DNA of 56,244 bases, taken from positions 1-56,244 of the IMG/VR virus record IMGVR_UViG_3300025872_000068, one strand, 5' to 3'. The notes beneath the pieces were generated by a model, which saw only the letters and a program-made list of their open reading frames with translations, was not told the DNA's origin and did no database searches. The stretch is from a virus. Positions 46,176-54,463 of this stretch are shown here, piece by piece (positions within the stretch are counted from its first letter, which is position 1; each line of letters starts with the position of its first letter). The position numbers and the translations under genes are program-made.

Positions 46176-46384
46176 TGTCTGCGTACTACTACTGCAAGCT
46201 GTGCGACATCCGCTGGAGGGGCGACTGCTGGTGCGAGAACTGTGGGAAGGTATCCAAGGCGGATACCAGCCACTACAGGACTTCCAACGAGGAGTCGGCC
46301 ATGCCAACGGAGAAGTGGACGAAGCATGAGCATGGGCAGAAGGCGAAGTACAGCCAGATTAAGCGTGGCAAGTACCGTCGATGA
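46175..46384 (+). CDS. Small zinc-ribbon protein
   Basis: A 69-residue protein from GTG 46175, coupled to the lipoprotein stop (TAGTG). CKLC and CWCENC (about 7-23) form a compact four-Cys zinc ribbon with a basic middle (IRWRG), and the C-terminus is highly basic (KHEHGQKAKYSQIKRGKYRR). It likely binds nucleic acid or a protein partner. A terminator-like hairpin follows. Confidence 0.65.
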   Translation: MSAYYYCKLCDIRWRGDCWCENCGKVSKADTSHYRTSNEESAMPTEKWTKHEHGQKAKYSQIKRGKYRR

Positions 46385-46392
46385 TTTCCCCT

Positions 46393-46444
46393 GGCGTCTG
46401 GGCCACCGTCTTGAGCCCCACCAAGCGGTGGTCTGGACGCCTTT
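46393..46444 (+). terminator. Hairpin terminator/attenuator before neck genes
   Basis: GGCGTC (46393-46398) pairs with GACGCC (46436-46441) and CCACCG (46403-46408) with CGGTGG (46426-46431), then TTTAAGG. A two-part stem of 12 pairs with a short U-run. The next gene starts at 46455, so it may act as an attenuator. Confidence 0.55.
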
Positions 46445-46454
46445 AAGGTGACAT

Positions 46455-46748
46455 ATGGCAGAACACTGCGAACCGAATTGCCCCGACTGCGAAGGTGTCG
46501 TCGACTGCGAGCGTGCCAAGCAGTTGCGATGCAAGGTTATGGCCCAGATTGAGGCTTTGCTTTGCGCTCCCAGTGGTCCGATTGAGATCGAGGGAGTCAA
46601 GTATGAAAGCAAGGGTTCAGCCCTGGCTTATCTTCGCGAGTTAATCGATTGGACCTACCTGATCTGTGAAAGGTCCATGGAGGAGGATGGTCCGATTATC
46701 GAGTGGGTTGGCCCACAGCCGTGTGGCGGTGGAGATTGCTGCCAATGA
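46455..46748 (+). CDS. Cys-rich neck-region protein
   Basis: A 97-residue protein with AAGGTGA upstream. About 11 Cys, clustered at both ends: MAEHCEPNCPDCEGVVDCER and PQPCGGGDCCQ. The middle is helical with IEALLCAPSGPIEIEG and KGSALAYLRELIDWTYLI. It lies first in the neck block before the gp10-like protein, so it is likely a head-tail connector or adaptor, but this rests on gene order alone. Confidence 0.6.
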   Translation: MAEHCEPNCPDCEGVVDCERAKQLRCKVMAQIEALLCAPSGPIEIEGVKYESKGSALAYLRELIDWTYLICERSMEEDGPIIEWVGPQPCGGGDCCQ

Positions 46749-47332
46749 TGCCAGCGTCCGCCGTCACCCTGCTAGACTGCTCTGGTGCATCGCACGAGGT
46801 CTGTGCCTACGTCGCTGCGGTGACGGCTGGGATGTCGGATGATGGCAGCACCATGATCGCCAAGGTGACGGCGGTGGTTACGGGGGACATTGGATTCCAG
46901 GCCAGGACGCTGGTGTTCGACGAGACTGAGTACACGGTATTCGCTACCAAGCAGGTTCCCTCAGCATGCACTACCAAGGTGGAGGCGTTCAGGGTCATGC
47001 TCAGGGGATGTGATGTCTGTGATGGGGTCGCCAAGACGCTGGCTGTACCAGAGAGCTGTGACGAGGATAGCACTGATGCCTACGGTGCGCTGGCAGTGAG
47101 GTTCTCTGCTCGCCACATATCTACGGACTCTCGCCGCCGAGGGGATATCGTGAGCCACACAGAGAGCTACGAACTGATGTTCGAGGGTAGTCCTGAATTG
47201 ACGACGGACATGGTCATTGAGGGATGTGGTAAGCTGTACAAGATTCGAGAGATCAGGTCGCAGTCGGATATTCGCAGGCCGATGCGTGTTCTGGCAGAGG
47301 TATCCACCCGTCCGAGGGCCGACATCCGATGA
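46745..47332 (+). CDS. Putative head-tail adaptor
   Basis: A 195-residue protein coupled by ATGA to the preceding gene. N-terminal beta/helical region (AVTLLDCSGASHEVCAYVAA), beta strands (DIGFQARTLVFDETEYTVFA), then a Cys pair (MLRGCDVCDG) and the C-terminal beta-rich part (YKIREIRSQSDIRRPMRVLA). The order adaptor, gp10-like, tail terminator, tail tube is the standard neck order, so a stopper or adaptor role is likely. No clear family signature. Confidence 0.6.
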   Translation: MMPASAVTLLDCSGASHEVCAYVAAVTAGMSDDGSTMIAKVTAVVTGDIGFQARTLVFDETEYTVFATKQVPSACTTKVEAFRVMLRGCDVCDGVAKTLAVPESCDEDSTDAYGALAVRFSARHISTDSRRRGDIVSHTESYELMFEGSPELTTDMVIEGCGKLYKIREIRSQSDIRRPMRVLAEVSTRPRADIR

Positions 47333-47781
47333 TCAGGGACAGAACCGACCAGATGCTCAAGCGTGCCACTGACAAGCTAATGAACGGCATCGAGTCCGCC
47401 ATGGCGAGGCATGCGGATGTTCTCCGTTATCTTGTAGATACTCCAGTTGATGTCGATGCCAGAGGTAGGGTTATCCGCCGAAGCAAGCCAGGAGAGTACC
47501 CACGGCTGGAGACTGGGCAGTTGCAGAACAACATCGCCTGGGGAATCGACCGAGAGGGTCTTGAGGGCAGGGTTGGCGTTAAGGGATACGGCACTGACGA
47601 GCAGTTCCTGCACGCAGACAGGCCGAAGCGTCCGTATAGCTGGGGTCCAGCCGATGAGAATATAGGTGGGTTGGCCCTAGTGTGGCTGGAGGAGTTCGGG
47701 GACCGCCGGGGCATCAAGGCCAGCTACGAACTGCGTGATATGTTCATTGCCCGTGAGATCATCGAGGGGGCCGAAGGGTGA
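47329..47781 (+). CDS. HK97 gp10-like neck protein
   Basis: A 150-residue protein overlapping upstream by 4 bases. The segment SKPGEYPRLETGQLQNNIAW (about 53-72) is the gp10-like hallmark 'G-x-P-P/x-R-x-x-T-G-x-L-x-x-S/N-I' found in head-tail joining proteins, followed by GVKGYGTDEQFLHADRPKR and a C-terminal helix (LALVWLEEFGDRR). These proteins link the portal to the tail. Start supported by ATGA coupling. Confidence 0.82.
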   Translation: MIRDRTDQMLKRATDKLMNGIESAMARHADVLRYLVDTPVDVDARGRVIRRSKPGEYPRLETGQLQNNIAWGIDREGLEGRVGVKGYGTDEQFLHADRPKRPYSWGPADENIGGLALVWLEEFGDRRGIKASYELRDMFIAREIIEGAEG

Positions 47782-48197
47782 GTTGCTGTTGCGATATCAA
47801 CACGGAGAGTCCATGCACCATCGATGAGGCTGTTAAAACCATACTCGTCAATGAAGGGGTGCTGGCCTCGATTCATTCGGGAGCCTTGGCCCATCAGGAC
47901 GAGCAGAACTGGCCTGTCATGGTGTTCGAGATGCTGGAGCCCTCGGTTCCCGTATCCAACGGATGCTGTTGGCAGTCGGATGTCACGCTCCAGCTTCGCG
48001 TCTACACCACGACGAAGGTGGCTGGAGTGCAGTTGGCCCAGGAGGTATACGCAATCCTGAAGCCACTGGAGCCAATCCAGAGTCTTGCTGGCAACTTCAT
48101 CATTTTCAGGCAGACAATTCCGCAGCAGCAGGATCTGCCGGATGGCATTTTTATGACCAGGGTTAACTACCGCCTGGTTGTGTGGACACCTAAGTAA
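47778..48197 (+). CDS. Tail terminator (gpU/DUF3168-like)
   Basis: A 139-residue protein from GTG 47778. N-terminal helix with Cys cluster (MSCCCDINTESPCTIDEAV), strand-rich middle (WPVMVFEMLEPSVPVSNGCC, WQSDVTLQLRVYTTTKVAGV), then helix (AQEVYAILKPLEPIQ) and a final strand RVNYRLVVWTPK. The order helix, strand, strand, helix, strand resembles the DUF3168/gpU fold that caps the tail tube. The place between gp10-like and tail tube genes supports this. Confidence 0.78.
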   Translation: MSCCCDINTESPCTIDEAVKTILVNEGVLASIHSGALAHQDEQNWPVMVFEMLEPSVPVSNGCCWQSDVTLQLRVYTTTKVAGVQLAQEVYAILKPLEPIQSLAGNFIIFRQTIPQQQDLPDGIFMTRVNYRLVVWTPK

Positions 48198-48211
48198 AAG
48201 GGAGTTTTGTC

Positions 48212-48796
48212 ATGGCGTGTGGATTATGCCCTGGATATTTCAGCGTCTGGTACTTGAAGGATGTTGGCGAAGGAAGCCCAGACTTCCAGTGGATTCAGAT
48301 CGGCAACATCGATTCTTGGACGCTGGACGCGAATGTGCAGGAGGCTACCAAGAAGCGTACCTCCAGCACGAACGGTCTGGCTGTGAAGTTCTGCGAAGAC
48401 ATCGTGGACTACACCGCATCGGTGACGACCACTGTCTGCGAGACGGACTGGCTGTGGTGCCACATCCTTTCCGATTCTGGAAATAAGAATCAGATGTCAG
48501 ACACCCGCGAAGGGTGGTGGTTCTTCGGATGGGGCAAGGACGGCACTTCGCCGGAAGCTCCTGATGGATGGACCACCATGGAGATCGCGGCTTGGGAGGT
48601 CTGGCGAGCTGGCGGTGCGGAAGCAGGTCCGCATCAGGACAGCGGTGTTTTTGTTTACGGGAAGGTCGTTCCCGGCGGCATTGGCGGCGACAACACGGCA
48701 ACCGACCCAACGACGGCCACGTTCACAATCAACGTGTCCTTTGGGCCGATCCTGCCTGAAGTAAACGCCAGCTGCGATCTTGTTGCGCCTGAGTAA
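48212..48796 (+). CDS. Major tail (tube) protein
   Basis: A 194-residue protein with GGGAG upstream. Beta-rich with Gly/Thr (GNIDSWTLDANVQEATKKRT, DYTASVTTTVCETDWLWCHI), and an end sequence ATFTINVSFGPILPEVNASC. The size and composition are typical of tail tube subunits, and it sits between tail terminator and chaperone genes. The Ig-like extra domain found in some tail tubes is not evident. Seven Cys, unusually many. Confidence 0.82.
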   Translation: MACGLCPGYFSVWYLKDVGEGSPDFQWIQIGNIDSWTLDANVQEATKKRTSSTNGLAVKFCEDIVDYTASVTTTVCETDWLWCHILSDSGNKNQMSDTREGWWFFGWGKDGTSPEAPDGWTTMEIAAWEVWRAGGAEAGPHQDSGVFVYGKVVPGGIGGDNTATDPTTATFTINVSFGPILPEVNASCDLVAPE

Positions 48797-48817
48797 TAAC
48801 CTTTTGGGAGTGGGGCT

Positions 48818-49285
48818 ATGAAACCGACTGGTGTGGATTTTGATGTCGTGATTGATGGTGAGAAGCAGACGTACTACATCAAGCCTGATGTGTTCTCTGA
48901 GTCCACCATGACGAAGCTGGCCGCTTACGTTAAGGCGAAGCGGTCGGAGACCCGGAGGGAGATGCTCCGTGATATCGCCGATGCTTCCAAGGGATTGCCC
49001 GAGGATGCCATCAAGGCGATGACTCAGGAGGTGATCCGCAACGGGCTGGACAACGCCTCAGTGGACTACGAGACAGCCATTCAGGCACTCCAGTCCGCCG
49101 ATGGCGAGGGTCTTGCTATCGCCCTTGAGATGAATGTCGACGGCATTAGCTCTCGTCATGAAGCTCGCAAGGTGATGTCTGCGTACCCGAACGTGGCAGA
49201 CTTGATGGCGAAGGTCGTGCAAGCTGGCATGACTGCCCTGGAAGCTGCGCAGGAGTATGACCCCAAAACCGGCCTGGGAAACTGA
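48818..49285 (+). CDS. Tail assembly chaperone (gpG-like)
   Basis: A 155-residue protein with GGGAG upstream, between the tail tube and the tape measure, the classic place for gpG. Beta N-terminus (GVDFDVVIDGEKQTYYIKPD), then helical (STMTKLAAYVKAKRSETRRE and AIKAMTQEVIRNGLD). Ends with a -1 slippery site GGGAAAC directly before its stop. It binds the tape measure during assembly. Confidence 0.85.
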   Translation: MKPTGVDFDVVIDGEKQTYYIKPDVFSESTMTKLAAYVKAKRSETRREMLRDIADASKGLPEDAIKAMTQEVIRNGLDNASVDYETAIQALQSADGEGLAIALEMNVDGISSRHEARKVMSAYPNVADLMAKVVQAGMTALEAAQEYDPKTGLGN

Positions 49286-49324
49286 TCCCGCCCCGTGGTG
49301 ATGGCGTGAAGTCCATGTCACGGG
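49276..49324 (+). promoter_or_regulatory. Programmed -1 frameshift site and hairpin
   Basis: Slippery heptamer G GGA AAC at 49276-49282, in the 0 frame of the chaperone, three bases from the TGA stop. A 6-pair hairpin CCCGTG (49292-49297)/CACGGG (49319-49324), with inner ATGG/CCAT (49301-49316), begins 9 bases downstream. The layout is the same as in the G/GT genes of lambda. Confidence 0.88.
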
Positions 49325-49515
49325 AGGAGGGAGACGTATCCCTCGCGAGGGAATACCACCTGTCACTGGACCAGATACGCGGGCTGAACCAGTACGACAA
49401 GCGATTGATGATGGGCTGGGTTCCCTTCAATCGAGAGCTTGCCGAAAAAGCTGCGGCTGACCATGTCTCTGGGATGATGGCAATGGTCAAACGCCACGGG
49501 GTCAAGCATGGCTGA
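49282..49515 (+). CDS. Frameshifted C-terminal part of tail chaperone (gpGT-like)
   Basis: Open in the -1 frame from the slippery site through CTG ATC, with the stop at 49513-49515. After the slip the product is a 232-residue fusion of gpG (155) with 77 residues including SREEGDVSLAREYHLSLDQI and NQYDKRLMMGWVPFNRELAE. A stand-alone start (GTG 49306) is possible but less likely. It overlaps the tape measure start by 8 bases. The gpT-like domain recruits the tube protein to the tape measure. Confidence 0.82.
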   Translation: MIPPRGDGVKSMSREEGDVSLAREYHLSLDQIRGLNQYDKRLMMGWVPFNRELAEKAAADHVSGMMAMVKRHGVKHG

Positions 49516-52500
49516 AGAATTTGATCTGATCAGTGCGTTCATCTCTGTCTCGATACGCAAGCAGAGTCTTGAACAGGTCGAATCGCAGATCAAAGGAATA
49601 GCCGAAAGGCTGAAGTCTCTCAAGGCGTCCGTTGGGTTACGCCTTGTTGGTCGCCAGGATTTTCGCAAGGAGCTTAAGGCATTCCTTGACAAGCTCCCGA
49701 AGGGCAAGGTCAAGGTCACGCCAGTCATCGACGGAAAGAAAGAATTCAAGGATGCTTTCAGAAAGCTAAAGAAAGATGCTGGCGACAAGCCGATCAAGGC
49801 CACCGTCAAGATCGAGACTGGCGGTGCTGAGAAGGCGATCAACAATCTAGTCGGTAAAGCCAAAGTCATTGCTACTGCCGCACGGCGTGCTGGCGAGGAC
49901 ATCGACAAACTCAATCGAGAGATTGAGCGATGGGGTAGGATTCGCGGCAGGTCTGCTGAAGCCGAGACTCTTCTCGGAATTACTGGCAAGCCAAACTTCG
50001 GCAGCATGAAGCAGATCGAAGAAGTCAAAGCGCGAATGCGCTACTATGACAGTCTTCGTAGTCAAGCCGAAAGAATTTCTGAGCTAACTGCTGACATCCA
50101 AGACTGGGGAACTGGGCAAGGCAGGGCGGAGAAGGCTCAGGAACTTATCTCCAGGGTCGGAGCAAAGGGCTTCGGTTCCAGCGGTGACTTCCGTGCGATA
50201 CTCCGCGAGATGCGTGCAGTCGACAAGGCGATTGCCAGCACGGAGAGGAAGGCTGAGGCGATCTCGTTTGCCAATAGCTGGGGCAAGGCTACAGGCAATA
50301 TCGAGGCAGCCAAGAAGGCAATTGCTGAAATAGAGTCCAAGGACTTCTTCAGCCAGAGAGATCTTGCTGCGGTTAGGGCGGTCGCCAGGGAGTACGACAA
50401 GATCTCCTCTGATGCCGAGAAGATCGCACAGCTGAATGCAAGGATCTCGGAGTTCGGTGAGAAGCCAGGGCGGCAGAAGGTAGCACAGGAGTTGATGACT
50501 CGCGTCAACGCTCCTGGGTTTGCCGTGGCAACTCAGTCAAACGCGGTGCTTCGCGACATGCGTGCTGCGGACAGGCAGATTGCCAGCATGTTTCGCAAGA
50601 ACGAAGCAGCTGCGTACCTGAACAACTGGCAAAGACTGAGTGGCAAGGTCAAAGAGACACAGCAGCTCTTGGAAATGGTGAACCAAACGAAGTTGTTCAC
50701 CAAGGAAGATTTCGCCGCCATCCGCCAGATGACAAAGGAGATTGATCAGGTATCTGCCGCAGCAGCAAGGGCTCAGGCTGCATTAAACAAGGCCAGCAAC
50801 CAACTGAAGATTATTTCCAAGCCAGACCCTCGGGCTATGTTCAAGTTTCGCTCTGACTTTGTGCCGATGCAAGACATTCTTGCAAACACAATGGATCTGG
50901 ATGCGAAGAGGGCGCAGCAGCAGGCCGATGCAGAGAAGCAGCGACAGGACAATCTTAAGCGAGCAGCAGCAAGGGCAGCGGCAGAGGGCAGGAGAACTGC
51001 TAATGAGTTCAGGGCGCAGAGGGCCAGGCGAGCTACTGCACTGCGTGGTGCGTTGTTTGAGGCTGGCTTCGTTGCTGGCCCAGCTGCTGGCATCCTTGGA
51101 AACCTTGTCGGCGTCAAAAACCAAACAAGCGCTTTCATACAGAACAGCCAGCTTGCCCAGCGGGCAGCGAGTAAGTTCCGAGTAAGCATCGGTGCGCTTG
51201 GCGCAACAGCTGGAGTCGCCGCGAGCGTTGTGACCGCTGCTGTTGGTGGAATCGTTGCTGTCTTTGGGCAAGCGTTTTCCGTGATAAGCCAATTCAACCA
51301 GCAGGCAATCGCTGGTCTAAAGGGCGCACTGAGTGCAGTTATTGGGCCAGCACTTGCTTTGTTCCAGGCAATTCGCGGAATCGCAACCTACCTCCCGCTG
51401 GTGGCAGCTGGTATCGCGGGCTTCGTTGGCGAGACGTTGACGAAGGCGACTGTGGAGTTTGACAAGATCCAGTCGCTGTTCAACTTCACGTTCGCAGATC
51501 AGGCAGCGTCGCAGCTCAACCTTGTGCGTCAGGTGAGCGATGCATTTGGGTTGAGCCTCGATGCGTTGGCGGTTGGCTATGGCAAGCTGGCGGCTGCTGC
51601 CAAGGACAGCGGCGTAACCCAAGAGGAGATACGCCAGCTATTCATCGGCACCTCGTCCGCTGCGGCAGTATTCAAGCTAAACCAGGGCGACCTGGATGGC
51701 GTGTTCCGTGCCTACCAGCAGATCATCTCCAAGTCCGTTGTCAGCTCTGAGGAGTTGCGTCAGCAGTTGTCTGAGCGGTTGCCTGCGGCATTCTCACTAG
51801 CCGCCAAGTCTCTCGGTAAATCGCAGCAGGATTTGAACGAAGCCTTGGCGAATGGCAGTGTCACGGCAGAGGAGTTTATCCCTGCGTTCGGCAGGGCTCT
51901 GCGGCAGGCTTACGACCAGAACGCTTCTGGCATTGTCGACACTCTGCCAGCCAAGCTAAATCGCCTGCAGAATTCGCTGCTCGATCTCCAGAGATCTGCC
52001 GAGGGTACTGATTTCCTTGAGTCGTTTGTTGACCTGAAGCAGGGTCTGATTGACCCGTTCATCAAGGACGGTGCAATCAAAAATGCACTCAAGAATGTAT
52101 TTGTCGAGGCTGGTAATGCCTTCAGGTTCTTCACTGCTCAGATACCACTGGCAATAGAATTGCTGAAGAATGTTTGGCGAGCGGTGCGTCCGCTGGTGGA
52201 GGCGTTCGCCACGTTGCAGCTGGTGTTCAGTGCGCTTGCCATTGCCGCCGCCAAGGAGTTTCTTGATGTACGCAGGAATGCGGAAATAGGACTTGGTGAC
52301 GCGATCCTGAAGGTTAAAGAGTTTTCCGACAACATCAAGTCCGCACTGAACCTCGACCTGTCTGACTTCAAGTCCATCATGGGATTTGTCAAAGTAATTA
52401 TCGTGAATTCGGAACTCGCATTGGCTGCTTTTCTAGAGGCACTCAACGGTGCGATCCGAGTGATTATTACGTTTGCATCAACCCTTTATAGCCAGATAAT

Positions 52501-53227
52501 TCCGCTGATGTTCGAGCTTGGCGTGCAGATGGGCAAGGCCATTGGAAATGGGTTAATGATGGCACTGACTGGTGGAGACAATAGGCTGAGGGATGCGACG
52601 AATAGGCTGGCCGACGTGGGGACTTTGCTGCGCGATAGGGAGGTTACTGAGGTACTAAGTCCATTCCTTCCCCCTAGCAGACGAAAGCTAACGCAAGACG
52701 AGATAAGCAAGCTTAACGTAGAGAGACTTGCTCTCACTTCAGAGGTATTGCGACTTGAAAAGGCTGGAAAGCCAGGCGGATTGGGCGGCTTGTTTGCTGA
52801 GGCGATTAGTTTTGCTGGCTCCAAGGCATTCGACGAACTGTCTGGTATCAATCTCGAACCATTCGAGAAGATTGGTGCGCTGTCAAAGAAGGCCCAGGAG
52901 AATCTTGCCGAGGTGCAAAAGGAGCCGAAGCGAGATTTGTCGTTCCTTGAAATTGCACTGACGGAATTGAGGAAGTCGCTTGGCACTGGTGCTGCAACCA
53001 CATCTGATTTTGAATCGCAGTTCTTTGGCTTCGAGGAGTTCCAGCGATTCCTGCAAAGCGGTGAGCAGGTGCGTGTTGCAGAGAACACGCAAAAGATCTA
53101 TGAAATAAGCCAGCAGCAATTGGATGTGCTAAACAAGATGAACACGAACCAGGCGTCATTAAACAGCCTGCTAAATCTTGAGGGTGCTTACATGCGAGCC
53201 CCGTCCACCCTGCGATGGGAGAACTAA
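49508..53227 (+). CDS. Tape measure protein
   Basis: A 1239-residue protein, the longest here. Residues about 136-427 hold five helical repeats of about 58 residues with WG/FG turn, A-x-E-L and a long helix (for example NREIERWGRIRGRSAEAE and NARISEFGEKPGRQKVAQ). Residues about 465-520 are very Ala/Arg-rich coiled coil. Two hydrophobic regions follow (about 560-600 and 613-647). The TMP N-terminal domain (SLFNFTF..., SSEELRQQLSERLPAAF) lies at about 648-805, then more helices. Length sets the tail at an estimated 180-190 nm by the usual 1.5 angstrom per residue rule. Confidence 0.94.
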   Translation: MAEEFDLISAFISVSIRKQSLEQVESQIKGIAERLKSLKASVGLRLVGRQDFRKELKAFLDKLPKGKVKVTPVIDGKKEFKDAFRKLKKDAGDKPIKATVKIETGGAEKAINNLVGKAKVIATAARRAGEDIDKLNREIERWGRIRGRSAEAETLLGITGKPNFGSMKQIEEVKARMRYYDSLRSQAERISELTADIQDWGTGQGRAEKAQELISRVGAKGFGSSGDFRAILREMRAVDKAIASTERKAEAISFANSWGKATGNIEAAKKAIAEIESKDFFSQRDLAAVRAVAREYDKISSDAEKIAQLNARISEFGEKPGRQKVAQELMTRVNAPGFAVATQSNAVLRDMRAADRQIASMFRKNEAAAYLNNWQRLSGKVKETQQLLEMVNQTKLFTKEDFAAIRQMTKEIDQVSAAAARAQAALNKASNQLKIISKPDPRAMFKFRSDFVPMQDILANTMDLDAKRAQQQADAEKQRQDNLKRAAARAAAEGRRTANEFRAQRARRATALRGALFEAGFVAGPAAGILGNLVGVKNQTSAFIQNSQLAQRAASKFRVSIGALGATAGVAASVVTAAVGGIVAVFGQAFSVISQFNQQAIAGLKGALSAVIGPALALFQAIRGIATYLPLVAAGIAGFVGETLTKATVEFDKIQSLFNFTFADQAASQLNLVRQVSDAFGLSLDALAVGYGKLAAAAKDSGVTQEEIRQLFIGTSSAAAVFKLNQGDLDGVFRAYQQIISKSVVSSEELRQQLSERLPAAFSLAAKSLGKSQQDLNEALANGSVTAEEFIPAFGRALRQAYDQNASGIVDTLPAKLNRLQNSLLDLQRSAEGTDFLESFVDLKQGLIDPFIKDGAIKNALKNVFVEAGNAFRFFTAQIPLAIELLKNVWRAVRPLVEAFATLQLVFSALAIAAAKEFLDVRRNAEIGLGDAILKVKEFSDNIKSALNLDLSDFKSIMGFVKVIIVNSELALAAFLEALNGAIRVIITFASTLYSQIIPLMFELGVQMGKAIGNGLMMALTGGDNRLRDATNRLADVGTLLRDREVTEVLSPFLPPSRRKLTQDEISKLNVERLALTSEVLRLEKAGKPGGLGGLFAEAISFAGSKAFDELSGINLEPFEKIGALSKKAQENLAEVQKEPKRDLSFLEIALTELRKSLGTGAATTSDFESQFFGFEEFQRFLQSGEQVRVAENTQKIYEISQQQLDVLNKMNTNQASLNSLLNLEGAYMRAPSTLRWEN

Positions 53228-53228
53228 G

Positions 53229-54458
53229 ATGGCTGAGGTAGCTTACGGATTTGTGGTGGATGGGGCTCCGACAGAGCGGTACACCAGCAACGGCGGCATG
53301 GAGGCGAGTGTCACTTTCTTTGGACCTGCCGCCAACCGGATGCTGTTCCTTCAGTACATCTTCGGGAGGTGGGATTATGAGAACTGGGGCAACATAAATG
53401 CAAGTCCATCATCGCCACAGATACCAGATGGAATTTGCTATACAAGCCTGCCGAAGCCTTTTGTTTCGATGAGCGAGCTTTCTAGCAATGAAACGCATGT
53501 AGATTGCTTCAGGCCCGAGTATGCCACTCTGCCCTACAGCGAGACATCATCGCACTTCCTTTGGCCCGACACCTGGGAGATTGCATCTGCGGATCCGAAT
53601 TCCAGGGCTGAGTTCGTTAACTGCATCCAGCCCGGTTCTGACGATCCTGAAGAAAGGGCCATGTACAGGCCCATCGACTACACCTGCAATTGCTATGTCA
53701 CGGTCCACTACCGCAATAAGAGCAATGGCAGTTGGCCCATTTCATTTCAACGCTATGTTGATGGTGCTGCATACGGAGGCGTTCCAGCAATTCCTCCGGG
53801 AACCTATATCGACGTAAAGACGCGGGTGTCCGGTGAAGTGCAGACCATTGAGGGGCAGGGCCTCTCCTACGATCTCTCCAGTGGTGCAACATGGGAGACA
53901 AATGGCGGTGCCGTTACAGTTGGCACGAGGCTACCGCCAGGTATCAGCGTTGGCAGTATCGTGTCGACCACCCAGATGGATGTGACATGGTCGGGCGTAC
54001 CGTTTCCGTCGTGGTCATTCATTGACGGGCTGCAAGGCCGCGTGAACCACGAGCCTTTCCTGGGTTATCCGCCAGAGTCCGTATGCTTCTTCGGTGCTGA
54101 GTGGACCACGCAAGGCAGTTTCGGCGGAGTCTCTCTTTACACGATCCACTACTCATTCATCATCAAGACCGCACAGGTGATGATTAACTCCGCTCCCAGC
54201 AGCTTAGATTATGCTGCGGCAAAGATGATACCTGGAACGACGGCAGTCGGGATTTGGAATCGCAGGGCGAATAGTGTCGCTATCAAGTACGGCAATTCGA
54301 TAGTGACAAACTACGTCCCGATTCACACAGCAGAAGGAAACAAGCCGCCTTTTCAGCCTACCGACACCAATAACAACTTCTGGCATCTGTTCACCATGAA
54401 GAATGCCTCCGGTGTGCAGTCGAATTCGGCATCGCAGCTGCTTTGCCCAGGGGCCTAA
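53229..54458 (+). CDS. Distal tail/baseplate protein
   Basis: A 409-residue protein from ATG 53229 with GGGAGAA upstream. It follows the tape measure, the position of the distal tail or tail-tip attachment protein. Beta-rich throughout (EVAYGFVVDGAPTERYT, ASVTFFGPAANRMLFLQYIF), with Cys pairs (YTCNCYVTVHY) and an Ig-like section (GATWETNGGAVTVGTRLPPG), with aromatic-rich C-terminus. No recognised family; the assignment is by position. Confidence 0.68.
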   Translation: MAEVAYGFVVDGAPTERYTSNGGMEASVTFFGPAANRMLFLQYIFGRWDYENWGNINASPSSPQIPDGICYTSLPKPFVSMSELSSNETHVDCFRPEYATLPYSETSSHFLWPDTWEIASADPNSRAEFVNCIQPGSDDPEERAMYRPIDYTCNCYVTVHYRNKSNGSWPISFQRYVDGAAYGGVPAIPPGTYIDVKTRVSGEVQTIEGQGLSYDLSSGATWETNGGAVTVGTRLPPGISVGSIVSTTQMDVTWSGVPFPSWSFIDGLQGRVNHEPFLGYPPESVCFFGAEWTTQGSFGGVSLYTIHYSFIIKTAQVMINSAPSSLDYAAAKMIPGTTAVGIWNRRANSVAIKYGNSIVTNYVPIHTAEGNKPPFQPTDTNNNFWHLFTMKNASGVQSNSASQLLCPGA

Positions 54459-54463
54459 GCCTT

